This document shows positions 42,497 through 50,343 of a DNA stretch of 64,000 nucleotides, piece after piece. Numbering within the stretch: the first letter of the stretch is position 1; the number at the start of each line of letters is the position of its first letter. Made by a program: the position numbers and the translations under genes. The DNA comes from Halopenitus persicus (lineage in GTDB: Archaea; Halobacteriota; Halobacteria; Halobacteriales; Haloferacaceae), in assembly GCF_900107205.1 (NCBI RefSeq), contig NZ_FNPC01000008.1:85378-149377 (forward strand), written 5' to 3'. The notes under the pieces were generated by a model. It saw only the letters and a program-made list of their open reading frames with translations, did not search any database and was not told the origin of the DNA.

Positions 42497-43546
42497 GTGG
42501 CACGACCGCTTCGCTTTCGGCGCTCTCCTCGGTCCTGGAGCGAGGGGGCCGTTCGAGGCGAGATCGAACGACCGCTCGACGACAACCTCGGCGCGACCGC
42601 TCGCGATCCCTGGTTCGCGCCGCCGGCGGACTACGAGGCCCGACGGTTCGAGATGGACGACGGCTCGATCGCTCTCTTCTGCTGGACCGACGACGACGCC
42701 GACCCGCCGGACGGCGTGAGTCCGGGGCCGGTCGGCTATTGGATCGGCAACACTGAGACGCCGAGCGCCCTCTGGAAGACCGACAAGTACGGGTTCGACG
42801 AGGTTCCGTATCCGGTTCGTCGGTGGACCGAACGGGAGCTGCTCGCCGGACTCACCGACGAGGAGCCGTGGCTGGAGGCGTACCCCCACATCGCGTGGTT
42901 CTTTCTGCCCGTCCTCTGCTCGAAGGACGGCGCCGACTCGACCCGGGCGTTCTTCCGCGACCACGCAGCCGGCTTTCCCGACGCCGACCGGGAGACGGCG
43001 CTGTCGTTTCTCGAAGACGTTCTCCGGCGCGGCACCCTCGATCCGTATCGCTCGGTGATGGCCGGCAAGCTGGGGACCTCCCCGCACGTCGATCTCGTCC
43101 GGATGCAGGCGGCCATCGCCGAGTACGTCGCCGCTGACGTCCTGGTCCGCGCCGGCTACGAGGTCACCCCCGAGATCGAGGTGACCACCGGCCACTCGCT
43201 GGATTACCGCGCCGCGGATCCGGACACCGGCGAGGCCTTCCTCGTCGAGGTCACCCGCCCCCAGCCCGTGTCGGGCCGGGTTGCGGGTACCCCGATCGCC
43301 GCCGTTCGCGACACCGTCGAGACCAAGACCGACGGCCAGCTCGAGGCCCACGGCGGCGGCGCGACGCTGTTCGTCGACTGCTCGTCGTTTCCCGACGACG
43401 ACTGGCGAGCGGTGCTCGCGGAACGCCCCGAGGTCGACCACCGACCCGCCGTCGTCTATCGCGCCCGCCCCGGCGGCGGGATCGAGGGCTATCGACTCGG
43501 GTCGGTTCCGGTCGACGTCGGCGACGTCATCGATCTGACAGCCTGA
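42497..43546 (+). CDS. DUF5784-like haloarchaeal protein
   Basis: A 349-residue soluble protein. It begins with GTG (VARPLRFRRSPRSWSEG), which matches the start of the family I know as DUF5784 (often RPLRFRRS...), so I reject the longer frame that begins 84 codons earlier. Aromatic-rich segments (PVGYWIGNTETPSALWKTD; AYPHIAWFFLPVLCSKD) lie in the middle. The C-terminal part GHSLDYRA...GEAFLVEVTRPQP has the acidic and Glu-x-Lys-like spacing of a restriction-endonuclease-type fold, but this is only a resemblance. Function unknown. Confidence 0.8.
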   Translation: MARPLRFRRSPRSWSEGAVRGEIERPLDDNLGATARDPWFAPPADYEARRFEMDDGSIALFCWTDDDADPPDGVSPGPVGYWIGNTETPSALWKTDKYGFDEVPYPVRRWTERELLAGLTDEEPWLEAYPHIAWFFLPVLCSKDGADSTRAFFRDHAAGFPDADRETALSFLEDVLRRGTLDPYRSVMAGKLGTSPHVDLVRMQAAIAEYVAADVLVRAGYEVTPEIEVTTGHSLDYRAADPDTGEAFLVEVTRPQPVSGRVAGTPIAAVRDTVETKTDGQLEAHGGGATLFVDCSSFPDDDWRAVLAERPEVDHRPAVVYRARPGGGIEGYRLGSVPVDVGDVIDLTA

Positions 43547-43675
43547 CGGCTGGTTTGATTGCGGCTGGTTTGCCGAAGTTCGTTTGGCTGCGGCTGGTTT
43601 GGTTGCGGCGGGTTTCCTCCCGATCAGCTTCGTCGACCGGCGCGTCAAAACGGAGGCCGAGCCGCTACGCGGCTT

Positions 43676-43960
43676 TTAAAAGGATATCTGCGTCGGACCG
43701 GTCTCCCCGATCGCGTCGGGGTCGCGGTCGGAGTAGAAGCGTCGGCCGACGCCTCGGTGGCAGACTCCGGTGCGGATCGCGTCGTAGACGTCCTCGGGAC
43801 GCTCGAAAGTCTCCTCGCCGAGCCGGGAGAGCACGTCCTCGAGGCGCTCGGACCCGTCCGCAAGCTCCACGTGCGCGTTCCCGTGCGCCGTGATGATGTC
43901 CTGTGTGGTCGCCGGATACTGGTGCCGCTCGAGGCGTTCGTCGATGCCGTTCAATCGCAT
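43676..43960 (-). CDS. DUF5789-like haloarchaeal protein
   Basis: A 94-residue acidic protein, MRLNGIDERLERHQYPATTQ at the start and RRFYSDRDPDAIGETGPTQISF at the end (the SDRDP segment is typical). I recognise the family as DUF5789, frequent in haloarchaea and of unknown role; the repeated helical pattern suggests a small all-helical fold. An in-frame GTG directly precedes the ATG. It converges with the preceding gene across about 130 bases that hold imperfect gcggctggttt repeats. Confidence 0.8.
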   Translation of the reverse strand: MRLNGIDERLERHQYPATTQDIITAHGNAHVELADGSERLEDVLSRLGEETFERPEDVYDAIRTGVCHRGVGRRFYSDRDPDAIGETGPTQISF

Positions 43961-44041
43961 CACTACCCCGTATCAGCCGGAGGTTCTTAATGATTGTCCA
44001 TTCGGATCTTAAATCGATCGGGTTTTCCTTAGTGGTCCTTT

Positions 44042-44947
44042 ATGACACGGGAGGCCGGTCGCCGTCCCCGCGTTTCTTCCCCCGTCGGTCCCTTCGACGA
44101 CCCGATGGCATCCCCCAACGGTACCGGCGTTGACGTCGATGACGCCGGCGGAAGCGACCGCCGGATCGTCGCCGACCTCCACGTGCACACGACCGCCTCC
44201 GACGGGAGCCTCACGCCGGCGGCGATCCCCGCCATCGCCGACGAGGCGGGCCTCGAGTGGGTCGCGGTCACCGACCACGACCGGATCCATCCCGACCTCT
44301 CCGCCCCGGTGGTCGAACGCGACGGCGTCCGGATCGTCCGCGGGATCGAGCTCCGCGTCGAGGCCTCCACGGGACGCTACGACCTGCTCGGCTACGCGGT
44401 CGAGCGCACCGACGCGCTCGTCGCCGAGACGGACCGCCTCCAGGCCGACCGGATGGACCGCGGCCGGCGCATCATCGAGCGCGTCGAGGACCGGACCGGG
44501 GTCGAGCTGGACCTCGAGCCGCATCCCGGGATCGGCCGCCCTCACATCGCGCGGGCGATCGCGGACTCGCCGGCGCCGTACGACTACGACGACGCCTTCG
44601 CCGAGCTGATCGGCGCCGGCTGCCCCTGTTACGTTCCCCGCGACATAACCCCGATCGGTCGGGGGATCGACCTGCTCCGGGAGGCCTGCGCGGTCGTCGG
44701 GGTTGCCCACCCGTTCCGCTACGACGACCCGGATGCCGCGCTCGAGGTCGCCCGCGATCTCGACGCGGTCGAGCGCTGGTACCCCTACGGATTCGAGGCT
44801 GATCTCGAGCGGATCGACCGCCTCGCGGCCGACGCGGACCTCCTTCGCACCGGCGGGAGCGACGCACACGACCGCGCCCTCGGAACGACCGGACTCACCG
44901 CCACGGCGTTCGACCCGATCCGGCGGGCGCTCCCGGACCCGGAGTGA
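44042..44947 (+). CDS. PHP-domain metal-dependent phosphoesterase
   Basis: A 301-residue protein with the PHP metal motifs ADLHVHTTASDGSLTP (HxH, about residue 46), VTDHDRIHPD, GIELRVE, GRPHIARAI, VAHPFRYDD and GGSDAHDRA. Members hydrolyse phosphoesters, such as 3',5'-bisphosphates or oligonucleotides in the YciV/RNase AM-like group, which this resembles. A TATA-like cttaaat at 44009-44015 lies about 28 bases before the ATG at 44042, so I keep this start although an ATG at 44105 also fits. The neighbours do not indicate a pathway. Confidence 0.88.
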   Translation: MTREAGRRPRVSSPVGPFDDPMASPNGTGVDVDDAGGSDRRIVADLHVHTTASDGSLTPAAIPAIADEAGLEWVAVTDHDRIHPDLSAPVVERDGVRIVRGIELRVEASTGRYDLLGYAVERTDALVAETDRLQADRMDRGRRIIERVEDRTGVELDLEPHPGIGRPHIARAIADSPAPYDYDDAFAELIGAGCPCYVPRDITPIGRGIDLLREACAVVGVAHPFRYDDPDAALEVARDLDAVERWYPYGFEADLERIDRLAADADLLRTGGSDAHDRALGTTGLTATAFDPIRRALPDPE

Positions 44948-45073
44948 CCGTCGGGGCTGATCGACCGTCAGGACCGATCGACCCCCGATCGACTGACCGG
45001 TTCGCGACCCCGAACCGTGAGAATCGACCGCACGGAAAGCTACGCTTAACCGCTTCCGCACCGAAGATCGGGT

Positions 45074-45238
45074 ATGTACTGCCACTACTGTGACCGCGAG
45101 GCGGCCTTCGAAGCGGAGTCGGACGGCGTCACCGTCGGGCTCTGTGAGGACCACTTTCGTGAGCGCGTGCAGGAACTGGCCGACTCCGACGAGCTCCAGG
45201 CCCTCAAGGAGCGCGTCGACGTCGAAGGACCCGACTAG
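45074..45238 (+). CDS. 54-residue cysteine-containing protein (DUF6757-like)
   Basis: [20 protein letters not shown], then [20 protein letters not shown] and a helical end. The CxxC pair plus CxxxH look like a treble-clef or B-box-like zinc site. I remember this haloarchaeal family as DUF6757; function unknown. A TATA-like cttaacc lies about 28 bases before the ATG, supporting a leaderless gene too short for many gene finders. Confidence 0.78.
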   Translation: MYCHYCDREAAFEAESDGVTVGLCEDHFRERVQELADSDELQALKERVDVEGPD

Positions 45239-45339
45239 TCCGCTCCCTTTTCGTACCGGTTCCGACCGCCGGTTCGGTACCGGTTCCCGTCGTCGGCGTC
45301 GAACGAACCCTACAAGGCCTCCGATGGCCAATCCGGCGT

Positions 45340-46320
45340 ATGGAATTGACGGACCGTCCCCGCCGGCTCCGGACCGACGGCGTTCGGTCGCTCGTTCGGG
45401 AGACGTCGCTGTCCGCCGCCGACCTGATCGCGCCGGTGTTCGTCGACGCCACGGCCACCGAGCGCGTGCCGATCGACTCGATGCCCGGCCACGAGCGCGT
45501 GCCGGTCGCCGAGGCGGCCGACCGCGTGTCGGAGATCCGCGAGACCGGCGTGGAGGCGGTCATGCTCTTCGGCATCCCCGAGTCGAAGGACCCGACCGGG
45601 AGTCGCGCGTACGCCGCTGACGGCGTGATCCAGCGGGCCACCCGTCGGATCACGGCCGAGACCGACGCCTACGTCATCGGCGACGTCTGTCTGTGCGAGT
45701 ACACCGACCACGGCCACTGCGGCGTGCTCGAGCCCGACGCGGCCGAGAACCCGACGCTCACCGTGCGCAACGACGAGACGCTCGACCTGCTCGCACGGAC
45801 CGCGGTCGCCCAGGCCGAGGCCGGCGCCGATATGGTCGCGCCCTCCTCGATGACCGACGGAATGGTCGCCGCGATCCGGGAGGCGCTCGACGACGCCGGC
45901 TTCGATCACGTCCCGATCCTGAGCTACGCCGCGAAGTACGAATCCGCCTTCTACGGCCCCTTCCGCGAGGCGGCCGACGGGGCGCCCGCCTTCGGCGACC
46001 GCCGGCACTACCAGATGGACCCCGCGAACCGTCGGGAGGCGCGCCGCGAGGCGGCTCTCGACGTCGAGGAGGGCGCGGACGTGCTGATGGTCAAGCCCGC
46101 GCTTCCGTACCTCGACGTCGTGGGCGACCTCCGGCGGGAGTTCGACCGGCCGATCGCCGCCTACAACGTCTCCGGCGAGTACGCGATGTTGCACGCCGCC
46201 GCCGAGAAGGGCTGGCTCGACCTCGAATCGGTCGCGATCGAGTCGCTGCAGTCGATCAAGCGCGCCGGCGCCGACCTGATCGTCACCTACTTCGCCGAGG
46301 ACGTCGCCGAGCACTTATAA
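45340..46320 (+). CDS. hemB: Porphobilinogen synthase (delta-aminolevulinic acid dehydratase)
   Basis: A 326-residue enzyme that condenses two 5-aminolevulinates into porphobilinogen, the second step of haem and cobalamin tetrapyrrole synthesis. Clear motifs are the zinc-type cysteine cluster in [17 protein letters not shown] (about residue 125), the first active-site lysine in [18 protein letters not shown], and the Schiff-base lysine in [13 protein letters not shown]. The end [17 protein letters not shown] is typical. Length is normal. No other haem gene is close, and it is probably transcribed alone. Confidence 0.97.
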   Translation: MELTDRPRRLRTDGVRSLVRETSLSAADLIAPVFVDATATERVPIDSMPGHERVPVAEAADRVSEIRETGVEAVMLFGIPESKDPTGSRAYAADGVIQRATRRITAETDAYVIGDVCLCEYTDHGHCGVLEPDAAENPTLTVRNDETLDLLARTAVAQAEAGADMVAPSSMTDGMVAAIREALDDAGFDHVPILSYAAKYESAFYGPFREAADGAPAFGDRRHYQMDPANRREARREAALDVEEGADVLMVKPALPYLDVVGDLRREFDRPIAAYNVSGEYAMLHAAAEKGWLDLESVAIESLQSIKRAGADLIVTYFAEDVAEHL

Positions 46321-46355
46321 GCGCCGCCCCGTACCCGCTTGCGGCGCACCGTCGT

Positions 46356-46661
46356 TTAGACGACCTGTTCGCCGTCGTCGTCGTACACAGCGATCGCGTC
46401 GACCGGACAGACGCGGGCCGCGAACTCGGCCTCGAACTCCTCGCCCTCGGGGACGGTCAGCTCGTAGACGTCGCGGTCGTCCCCGTCCGCTCCGTCCTCC
46501 GCGTCCGCTCCGTCCTCCGCGTCCGCTCCATCCCCGTCCTCGACCGGCTCGCCGCCGACCAGGTCCGCCTTCCCGGCGTCCACGTTTCGCTCGAACCGGT
46601 CCCACTCCTCGACGCACTGATACATTCCGATGCAGGTGTCGCGATCGAAGACGACCTTCAT
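46356..46661 (-). CDS. Ferredoxin, probably [3Fe-4S] type, with acidic insert
   Basis: A 101-residue protein. The cluster motif is DTCIGMYQCVEEW (Cys10 and Cys16) with the last ligand in ARVCPVDAIAVYD. The position that is normally the middle cysteine of CxxCxxC is methionine (Met13), so three cysteines remain, as in [3Fe-4S] ferredoxins of the P450-partner kind. About 20 residues of DAEDGA repeats (about 38-58) are inserted between the ligands by an 18-bp minisatellite. The ATG at 46661 begins the conserved MKVVFDRDTC. Redox partner unknown. It converges with hemB. Confidence 0.82.
   Translation of the reverse strand: MKVVFDRDTCIGMYQCVEEWDRFERNVDAGKADLVGGEPVEDGDGADAEDGADAEDGADGDDRDVYELTVPEGEEFEAEFAARVCPVDAIAVYDDDGEQVV
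46485..46535 (-). repeat. 18-bp repeat inside the ferredoxin gene
   Basis: Units of cgtcctccgcgtccgct-c repeat three times in frame and code the DAEDGA insert. Confidence 0.85.
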
Positions 46662-46715
46662 AGCGTGTCGTTCGCGGGTGGGGACCATATCGATGACGGC
46701 GCTGACCGTCGATCG

Positions 46716-46754
46716 CTTATAAACCCACGCGGCAGACCCGATCCGACTTATAAA
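46716..46754. promoter_or_regulatory. Twin TATA elements between divergent genes
   Basis: cttataaa occurs exactly at 46716-46723 and 46747-46754. The left one is placed for the ferredoxin gene (minus strand) and the right one for the VOC gene (plus strand), although each could serve the other direction. Confidence 0.5.
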
Positions 46755-46827
46755 TGGCTGCCTGCGGGGCGCCCCAACCTGCTCCGCGCGTCGGTAGACG
46801 CAAGACCCTCGAGGTGCTACCGGAGCT

Positions 46828-47439
46828 ATGGAGCCCGACGTCACCGCGGAACGACCCGACAGCCCGTTTCACACGGTCGGTACCGACCACATCACCGTCA
46901 TCGGCAGCAACGTCGCGGACACGATCGAGTACTACCGTGACCTGCTCGGGATGTCCCTCGTGCTGCGCCAGCCCAACCTCGACCAGCCGGAGGTGACCCA
47001 CCTCTTCTTCGACACCGGCGACGGCCGGATCCTCACCTTCTTCGTCACCGACGACCGCCCCTCGAACCCGAACCCGCAGCGGACCGGGCTCGGGCAGGTC
47101 CACCACCTCGCGTTCACGATCGAGGCCGAGCGCCTCGAGGAGATCAAGGCGGCGCTGAACGACGCCGGCTACGGCTACAACGAGTTCGACCGCGGCGCGT
47201 TCCACTCGCTGTACACCCGCGACCACAACGGCCTCACCATCGAGCTCGCGGTCGACAAGTACGAGATCCCCGGCGACCGCCGCGGCGAGGTGCTCGCGCG
47301 CGCCCAGCAGGCCCGCGTCGAGGCCGGCGCGGAGTACGTCGACGACGAACACATGGAGGAGGCCATCGAGGCGCTCGGGATGGAGGTCGTCCGCAACGAG
47401 ACCCCCGACGCCGACAGCGGCGTCGGCGGCGTGGAGTAG
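46828..47439 (+). CDS. VOC-family protein (glyoxalase/dioxygenase-like)
   Basis: A 203-residue vicinal-oxygen-chelate fold protein. The three metal-ligand positions are visible: TDHITVIGSNV (His near residue 20), GQVHHLAFTIE (His near 91) and NGLTIELAVDKYE (Glu near 132). The pattern SNVADTIEYYRDLLGMSLVL is typical of ring-cleaving dioxygenase or glyoxalase-like members. Substrate unknown. The C-terminal 50 residues are an acidic helical extension. It is divergent from the ferredoxin gene. Confidence 0.85.
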   Translation: MEPDVTAERPDSPFHTVGTDHITVIGSNVADTIEYYRDLLGMSLVLRQPNLDQPEVTHLFFDTGDGRILTFFVTDDRPSNPNPQRTGLGQVHHLAFTIEAERLEEIKAALNDAGYGYNEFDRGAFHSLYTRDHNGLTIELAVDKYEIPGDRRGEVLARAQQARVEAGAEYVDDEHMEEAIEALGMEVVRNETPDADSGVGGVE

Positions 47440-47454
47440 TCGCGTTCGCGTCCA

Positions 47455-47540
47455 CCTCGCCTCCCACACCTCGCCTCCCACACCTCGCCTTCCACACCTC
47501 GCCTCCCACATTTCGCTTCCCGCATTTCGCCTCCCGGTCG
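47455..47540. repeat. 15-bp tandem repeat after the VOC gene
   Basis: Units of cctcgcctcccacac repeat about five times with growing divergence. No gene in this 150-base gap. Confidence 0.85.
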
Positions 47541-47590
47541 TCGACGCCGGACGGAAACGCTTACTCGCCGGGGGTGCGGATCCGGAGTCG

Positions 47591-48493
47591 ATGGATACCG
47601 ACTCGAACGCGGACGCGACCGCGGCCGACCCGGCCGGCTTCTTCGACCGGCTCGCCGACCGGATCGCGGCGGTCGACAGCGTCGTCTCCGTCGGCCTCGA
47701 TCCGGACCCGAACCGGATCCCGGAATTCCTGGCCGACGCGGACCTGCCCCGCTGGGCGTTCAACCGGCGGATCATCGACGCGACCCACGAGCACGCGGCC
47801 TGTTACAAGCCGAACGCCGCCTTCTACGAGGACGCCGACGGCTGGCGCGCGCTGCGCGAGACCATCGCGTACGCGCACGGGAAGGACGTCCCCGTCCTGC
47901 TCGACGCCAAACGTGCCGACATCGGGAACACGACGCGGCGGTACGCGAGCGCGCTCGACGACGCGGACGGGCTGGGCGCGGACGCGATCACGGTCAACCC
48001 GTATATGGGCCGCGACTCCCTCCAGCCGTTCCTCGACCGGGCGGCGAAGGGCGTCTTCGTCCTCTGTCGGACGTCGAACCCCGGCGGGAGCGACCTCCAG
48101 GACCTCGAGCTCGCCTCGGGCGAGCCGGTCTACGAGCGGGTCGCCGCCCTCGCGGACCTGTGGAACGACCACGGCAACGTGGGCCTCGTCGTCGGCGCGA
48201 CGGCGCCGGAGGAACTCGAGACGCTCCGGGAGTCGGTCCCCGACCTGCCGTTCCTCGTTCCCGGCGTCGGGGCCCAGGGCGGCGACGCCGAGGCCGCGGT
48301 CGAGCACGGTCTCGCCGCCCGTCCGGGTCACGACGTCGACGTCGGGCTCGTCAACTCCTCGCGCGGGATCATCTTCGCGGGCGAGGACGCCGTCGTCGGG
48401 GCGGGCGCCCGTGACGACGGGGAGGCGGCGTACTTCCGGGCCGCCGGCGAGGCGGCCAAGCGACTGAAACGCCGGCTGAACGCCCACCGGTGA
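47591..48493 (+). CDS. pyrF: Orotidine 5'-phosphate decarboxylase
   Basis: A 300-residue enzyme that makes UMP by decarboxylating OMP, the last step of pyrimidine synthesis. It belongs to the longer bacterial-like class: VSVGLDPDPNRIPEFL near residue 35, the catalytic Lys-Asp set in LLDAKRADIGNTTRRYA (about 100), and FLVPGVGAQGGDAEA near 225. Its stop overlaps a GTG that begins the next frame (GTGA). The start ATG at 47591 gives a normal length and an acidic N-terminus of about 20 residues. Confidence 0.96.
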   Translation: MDTDSNADATAADPAGFFDRLADRIAAVDSVVSVGLDPDPNRIPEFLADADLPRWAFNRRIIDATHEHAACYKPNAAFYEDADGWRALRETIAYAHGKDVPVLLDAKRADIGNTTRRYASALDDADGLGADAITVNPYMGRDSLQPFLDRAAKGVFVLCRTSNPGGSDLQDLELASGEPVYERVAALADLWNDHGNVGLVVGATAPEELETLRESVPDLPFLVPGVGAQGGDAEAAVEHGLAARPGHDVDVGLVNSSRGIIFAGEDAVVGAGARDDGEAAYFRAAGEAAKRLKRRLNAHR

Positions 48494-48498
48494 CCGCG

Positions 48499-49092
48499 AT
48501 GCGCCAGTTCGTCGTCGTCGCCCACGAACTCGACCCCGCCGCGGACGTCTCGCTCGAGGACCTCCCGGGGACCGGCCGGCTCGACCTGCTGTGTCGGTGC
48601 GTGGGCGCGGCGGTGTTCCTCTCCCACGGCATCCGGGAGTCGGTTCGGGTGCATCTCGTCGTCGACGACGCCTACACGGTCCGGTTCGACGCGGACCGCC
48701 TGCGGCACCTCCACCCCGACGAGCGGAACGTCGCCGCCCGGATCCGGGACGCCCTCGCGGCCCGCGAGGACGCGATCGGCCACCAGCCCGCCGACGTCTC
48801 GCCGGGCGTCGAGATCTACCGAATGGGCTTCTCGGAGACGGTCGACCGCCTCGCCCGCGAAGGGGCCGTCGTCCAGCTGCACGAGGACGGCACGCCGCTT
48901 GCCGCGGAGACCCCGCCGGCAGACCCCGTTTTCGTCCTCTCCGACCACCGCGATTTCACCGCGGACGAGCGCGGGACGCTCGCGGACGTCGCCGAGCGCC
49001 GGGTTCGGCTGGGCCCGAAAACGCTGCACGCCGACCACGCGATCACGGTCGCGCACAACTGGCTCGATACGGACGGCTATGCCTCCTACTGA
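48499..49092 (+). CDS. trmY: tRNA (pseudouridine(54)-N(1))-methyltransferase
   Basis: A 197-residue SPOUT-class enzyme that methylates pseudouridine 54 in the T-loop of archaeal tRNAs. The start MRQFVVVAHELDPAADVSLE, GRLDLLCRCVGAAVFLSHGI and RVHLVVDDAYTVRFDADRLR are characteristic, and the knot region has FVLSDHRDFTADE and RRVRLGPKTLHADHAI. I choose the ATG at 48499 as in the family; a GTG three codons earlier overlaps the pyrF stop and is also possible. Its 3' end overlaps the next gene by 14 bases. Confidence 0.95.
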   Translation: MRQFVVVAHELDPAADVSLEDLPGTGRLDLLCRCVGAAVFLSHGIRESVRVHLVVDDAYTVRFDADRLRHLHPDERNVAARIRDALAAREDAIGHQPADVSPGVEIYRMGFSETVDRLAREGAVVQLHEDGTPLAAETPPADPVFVLSDHRDFTADERGTLADVAERRVRLGPKTLHADHAITVAHNWLDTDGYASY

Positions 49093-49534
49093 CCCCGAGG
49101 CCGACGATTCCGCTGCCGCGACCGACGCCGCTGCCGCGACCGACGCCGCTGCCGCGACCGACTCCGGAACCGACGCCGACGTCGACGCCAACGCCGGCGC
49201 CGGCGAGGATCGCTTCGACGTCCCCGTCCGTGGCGTCGACGTCGACCCCGAGACGCGGTGTGCCCACTACCGGAGCGACGTCGACGTCGTGGCCTTCCGG
49301 TTCGCGTGCTGTGACGCGTACTTCCCTTGTTTCCGGTGTCACGCCGAGACGACCGCCCACGACGCGGTCCCCTGGCCTCGCGACCGGTTCGACGAGCCGG
49401 CGGTGCTGTGTGGCGCCTGCGGCGAGACGCTGGCGCCGACCGCATATCTCGCGGCCGACGACGCCTGCCCCGCCTGCGGGGCCGCGTTCAACCCGGGCTG
49501 CCGGGCGCATCACGATCGATACTTCGAGGCTTGA
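49079..49534 (+). CDS. CHY-type zinc-finger protein
   Basis: A 151-residue protein. After an Ala/Asp/Thr-rich start, which is a TDAAAA repeat coded by three 21-bp units, comes the CHY finger: TRCAHYRSDVDVVAFRFACC, FPCFRCHAET, CGACGETL and CPACGAAFNPGC with HHDRYF, giving about nine Cys/His zinc ligands. CHY proteins in microbes are small and of unknown function; the eukaryotic relatives are ubiquitin ligases. The ATG lies within the end of trmY, so the two are translationally coupled. Confidence 0.9.
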   Translation: MPPTDPEADDSAAATDAAAATDAAAATDSGTDADVDANAGAGEDRFDVPVRGVDVDPETRCAHYRSDVDVVAFRFACCDAYFPCFRCHAETTAHDAVPWPRDRFDEPAVLCGACGETLAPTAYLAADDACPACGAAFNPGCRAHHDRYFEA

Positions 49535-49648
49535 GCCGTCCGACCTCGGGGTCACACGCGGCTGGAGCACCGATGAACATGCGGGGCCACGCCACGTCCT
49601 GTGGCGGTTCGGAAGGGTTAAAGGAACGACCGACGTTGGTCCGGATGC

Positions 49649-49721
49649 GGGCCGGTGGGGTAGCTTGGTATCCTTCGGCCTTCGGGTGGCCGTAACCGCG
49701 ATTCGAATTCGCGCCGGCCCA
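49649..49721 (+). tRNA. tRNA-Pro (anticodon CGG)
   Basis: A complete 73-base cloverleaf. Acceptor stem gggccgg (49649-49655) pairs with ccggccc (49714-49720), discriminator A. The anticodon stem-loop is cggcc-ttcgggt-ggccg with anticodon cgg, and the T-arm is cgcga-ttcgaat-tcgcg. CCA is not encoded. A TATA-like gggttaaag lies about 35-40 bases upstream. The DNA composition drops directly after it, so it may be the attachment site of an integrated element. Confidence 0.93.
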
Positions 49722-49971
49722 TTATACTCCACCCCTTCTTCGAAGCCGACTAAAATCGCCAGACAGCACGGGGTCAAGGGGTCGAAACCAGCGCGCGACG
49801 CTGGTGATTCGACTTGCACCCGCAAAGCGCCCCTTTGCCGTCCTGCACATTGCTAGAGCCGATAACACCATACGCCGCATCTGTAATAAAACCTATTCTA
49901 GACCCAGATCACGCGACCGCGACTACTGGTTCCTCTTGATGAACTCCACGCGCGCGGCGGCAGTACGAGGC
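49722..49971. other. 250-base gap at the left edge of the low-GC region
   Basis: No gene is seen. The gap contains acggggtcaaggggtc (about 49768) and AT-rich patches (taataaaacctattctag, about 49883). There is no integrase gene, and I find no second copy of the tRNA 3' end within the window. Confidence 0.5.
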
Positions 49972-50343
49972 CTATGCATCGAGGCTTGTTTGCTCGTGAT
50001 CGAATGTCTCCTCGCCGCGGTTCCCATCAAACCGGGGACAACCCTCAGCAGGAGTTTCAAACCACGACCGGTCATAATCGACATACGTACCGATCTCATC
50101 GCGGGGGATCCGGCCATAATCTGCGATCGCCTGGATACATTTTTCCGTCGTACGCCACTCCTGCTCACCAACCTGTTCGATCAAATTCTGGCGACGAAGA
50201 TAACTGAACTGCGACCGCGTCAAGTCCGTGTTACTCCATTTCCACGTGTGATCTGGGAACGGGATCACGTCTTTGAGTTCGTGAGCGTTCGCAGTCATCC
50301 AGCGAGCGCTTTTTCGCCCTAGATCTCCCACCGGTTTGCTCAC
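49972..50343 (-). CDS. Hypothetical protein of the primase-helicase operon
   Basis: A 123-residue protein of unknown function. Pattern: a central winged-helix-like part (FSYLRRQNLIEQVGEQEWRT, then KCIQAIADYGRIPRDEIGTY) and an aromatic-rich end (DYDRSWFETPAEGC). This would fit a small DNA-binding protein of a plasmid or virus. The start is GTG and overlaps the stop of the primase-like gene by four bases (GTGA), so it is the last gene of the leftward operon. Codon use is less GC-rich than in the chromosome to the left. Confidence 0.65.
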   Translation of the reverse strand: MSKPVGDLGRKSARWMTANAHELKDVIPFPDHTWKWSNTDLTRSQFSYLRRQNLIEQVGEQEWRTTEKCIQAIADYGRIPRDEIGTYVDYDRSWFETPAEGCPRFDGNRGEETFDHEQTSLDA

